Shown here: piece after piece, positions 16,436-18,163 of the stretch
How the letters are laid out: each line of letters opens with the position of its first letter
Position numbering within the stretch: position 1 is the stretch's first letter
Origin: Deltaproteobacteria bacterium
GTDB taxonomy: Bacteria; Desulfobacterota; Desulfobacteria; Desulfobacterales; ETH-SRB1
Assembly (NCBI GenBank): GCA_019309665.1
Contig: JAFDFV010000038.1
Span: 1-18,163, forward strand
Reading direction: 5' to 3'
Length of the DNA: 18,163 bases
Made by a program: the position numbers and the translations under genes
The notes under the pieces: model-generated
What the model was told of the DNA's origin: nothing
What the model saw: the letters and a program-made list of their open reading frames with translations, nothing else
Databases searched by the model: none

Positions 16436-18163
16436 ATGTTTTCTAAAGTCGGATCAGTATTAGTAGTCGGTGGGGGTATTGCTGGTATTCAGGCATGTCT
16501 TGACCTGGCTGATTCGGGATATTTTGTTTATCTAATTGAAAAGTCGGCGTTTATCGGCGGCAAAATAGCGCAACTTGACAAGACATATCCTGTTAACGAC
16601 TGCCCTTTTTGTATCAGGTATAATGAGCATATGGAGTGTGCTTCACATACAAATATAGAGCTATTAACCTTATCTGAAGTTAAAGATATTAAAGGTAGTT
16701 CAGGAAGTTTTAAGGTAACAATAGCCCAACATCCGAGATATGTGGATATTGAAAAATGCACTGTCTGCGGCTTGTGTGCGGAAACATGTCCCGAGGAGGT
16801 TAATGACGAATTTAACGAGGGCCTGGGAAAAAGAAAAGCTGTCTATCTGGAGTATCCCGAGGCTGTGCCCAATAGCTATGTAATTGACAGAAAAAACTGC
16901 CTTCATTTTGCAGAAGAGGGTTGCAGTATTTGTCGGGAAGCCTGCAATGAAAAGGCCATAGATTTTGATAAAAAAGAAAAGAACATTACTCTTAATGTCG
17001 GATCAGTTATTCTGGCGACAGGTTTTGATTCCGTTGTTCCATCATATTGCGAATATATTAAATTTCCAAATGTTATTACCAGCATGGAATACGAGAGAAT
17101 TCATAGCCTGAATGGCCCTTATGGCGGTCATTTGATACGACCTTCTGATAGAAAAGAGCCCAAAAACATTGCATGGCTTCAGTGTATAGGGTCAAGAGAT
17201 ATGAAACATAACTATTGTTCAACGGTTTGCTGTATGTATGCCGTCAAGCAGGCCATTCTTGCTAAACGAAGCAACAGAAAGTTGAACACTACTATTTTTT
17301 TCATGGATATGCGGGTATGCGGGAAGGATTATGAAAGATATTACAACCGTGCAAAAGACGAGGATGATGTTCGTTTTGTTCGATCAAGGGTGCATAACGT
17401 TTTCCCTGTGGATGGTACAGATAACCTTTTAATTCGTTATGCCGATGAACAGGGAAAGATCTTTGAAGAAATATACGATATGGTCGTTCTTTCGCTTGGT
17501 TTAGAACCTTCTCAGGATGCTGTTAAGTTAGTGCGCGATCTTGGTATTAGTCTTGACAAAAATAATTTTGTTGAAACCAGTAGTTTTGCGCCGGTTAATA
17601 CATCCGTACCGGGCATTTATGTCTGTGGCGCTCTTAATGCTCCAAAAGATATTCCCGAATCAATAACCGAGGCCGGCGCAGCCGCCTGTGCTTCATCACT
17701 GAACATAGCGGCATACAAAGCAGCATCGCGTGAGCCCCTGGAAGAGACAGGGCAAAAGCCGGCATCAACAGGGCTTATTGTCGGCGGAGGTGTAACCGGC
17801 ATGGTAAGCTGCCTGTGTCTGGCTGATCAGGGATATAAGGCATATCTGGTAGAAAAGACCGATAAGCTCGGCGGACATGCTCTTAAACTGAGGAAGACTT
17901 TGGCGGACATGCTCTTAAACTGAGGAAGACTTTTAATGGCGAAAATGTAACGTCATATGTTAAAGAACTTATAGATAAAGTAGAAAATCATCCTCTGATT
18001 GATGTTTGTCTTAATTCCGAGGTTAAACATACAGATGGGTATGCAGGTGATTTCAGTACCAGGATAGCAATCTCAAGTTCAACTGAAACAAAAAATATCA
18101 GGCATGGCGTTACAATTATATCAACCGGGGCAAATCCGCTCAGAACTGATGAATACCTTTATG
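16436..18163 (+). pseudogene. hdrA: Second HdrA-type flavoprotein (Cys form), frameshifted and cut by the window end
   Basis: This is a paralogue of the Sec-containing HdrA. The first FAD site is GGGIAG near residue 12-17. NDCPFCIR (Cys56, Cys59) aligns with the CxxU of the other copy, so this one has CxxC. A ferredoxin-like motif (CTVCGLCAETCP) and the WLQCIGSRD and CCMYAVK motifs follow. Then the second FAD site GGGVTG (near 448) comes after only a short linker. The VCHCG domain that separates the two modules in the first copy is missing here. At 17870-17933 an exact 32-nt tandem duplication breaks the frame and leads to TGA at 17921-17923. Dropping one copy restores a frame that runs to the window end and aligns with the first HdrA (VKEL, then HGVTIISTGANP). 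Start at ATG 16436 has GAGGA close upstream. If the duplication is an assembly artefact, this is a functional gene. Confidence 0.85.
17870..17933. repeat. Exact 32-bp tandem duplication inside the second hdrA
   Basis: Copy 1 (17870-17901) and copy 2 (17902-17933) are identical over all 32 bases, each starting GGCGGACATGCTC and ending GAAGACTTT. Because 32 is not a multiple of three, the frame shifts. The protein reads GGHALKLRKT in copy 1, and the same peptide reappears in copy 2 in the frame that continues to the end of the window. A single copy would give an uninterrupted gene. Confidence 0.97.

Noticed and set aside
17921..17923. TGA in the second hdrA as selenocysteine
   Set aside because: It is created by the 32-nt duplication; the homologous continuation is in another frame.

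Overview
The window looks like a chromosomal segment of a strictly anaerobic, probably sulfate-reducing or syntrophic member of the Desulfobacterota (Desulfobacterales-like). This rests on gene content and protein flavour, not on a database search. All genes I support lie on the + strand. The theme is the Wood-Ljungdahl (reductive acetyl-CoA) pathway and the soluble iron-sulfur and flavin electron-transfer proteins that feed it.

Layout. Bases 1-3240 hold an upstream housekeeping block: the 3' end of an unknown gene, miaB, a bifunctional-nuclease-family (DUF151) protein and a PHP-family phosphoesterase. A terminator and a candidate promoter separate this from fhs (3553-5316, formate-THF ligase). 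Next come a disrupted folD (5535-6257), a disrupted CO dehydrogenase catalytic gene (6358-8263), a double-module hdrA read through an in-frame UGA (8409-11444), and an mvhD-type gene also read through an in-frame UGA (11453-12214). Two unusual fusion genes follow: HdrC-ferredoxin-MvhD (12433-13431) and HdrC-NfnB/GltD (13463-15232). The window closes with metV (15474-16142) and a second, frameshifted hdrA that runs off the end (16436-18163).

How the genes fit together. Fhs, FolD and the MetV/MetF reductase form the methyl branch (formate to methyl-THF), and the CO dehydrogenase serves the carbonyl branch. The Hdr/Mvh/Nfn-like proteins are most simply read as a flavin-based bifurcating or confurcating complex. 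In it NAD(P)H, ferredoxin and the methylene-THF reductase would exchange electrons. No HdrB, MetF, acetyl-CoA synthase or hydrogenase large subunit is visible here. HdrA and MvhD are predicted selenoproteins (Sec67 and Sec68). Each has a hairpin just past the UGA, and the second hdrA copy has Cys at the position matching Sec67.

Two further features stand out. First, otherwise well-conserved genes carry indels of about 30-60 nt: apparently three deletions in folD, one in cooS, and an exact 32-nt tandem duplication in the second hdrA. These are real gene decay or assembly damage, and the sequence alone cannot decide. Second, several gaps between genes hold hairpins built from short repeated words. 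One family (word GTGCCTAAAGT) recurs three times, each other gap uses its own word, and one gap holds a four-copy 38-bp tandem array. I see no rRNA, tRNA, CRISPR array, prophage or transposase gene.
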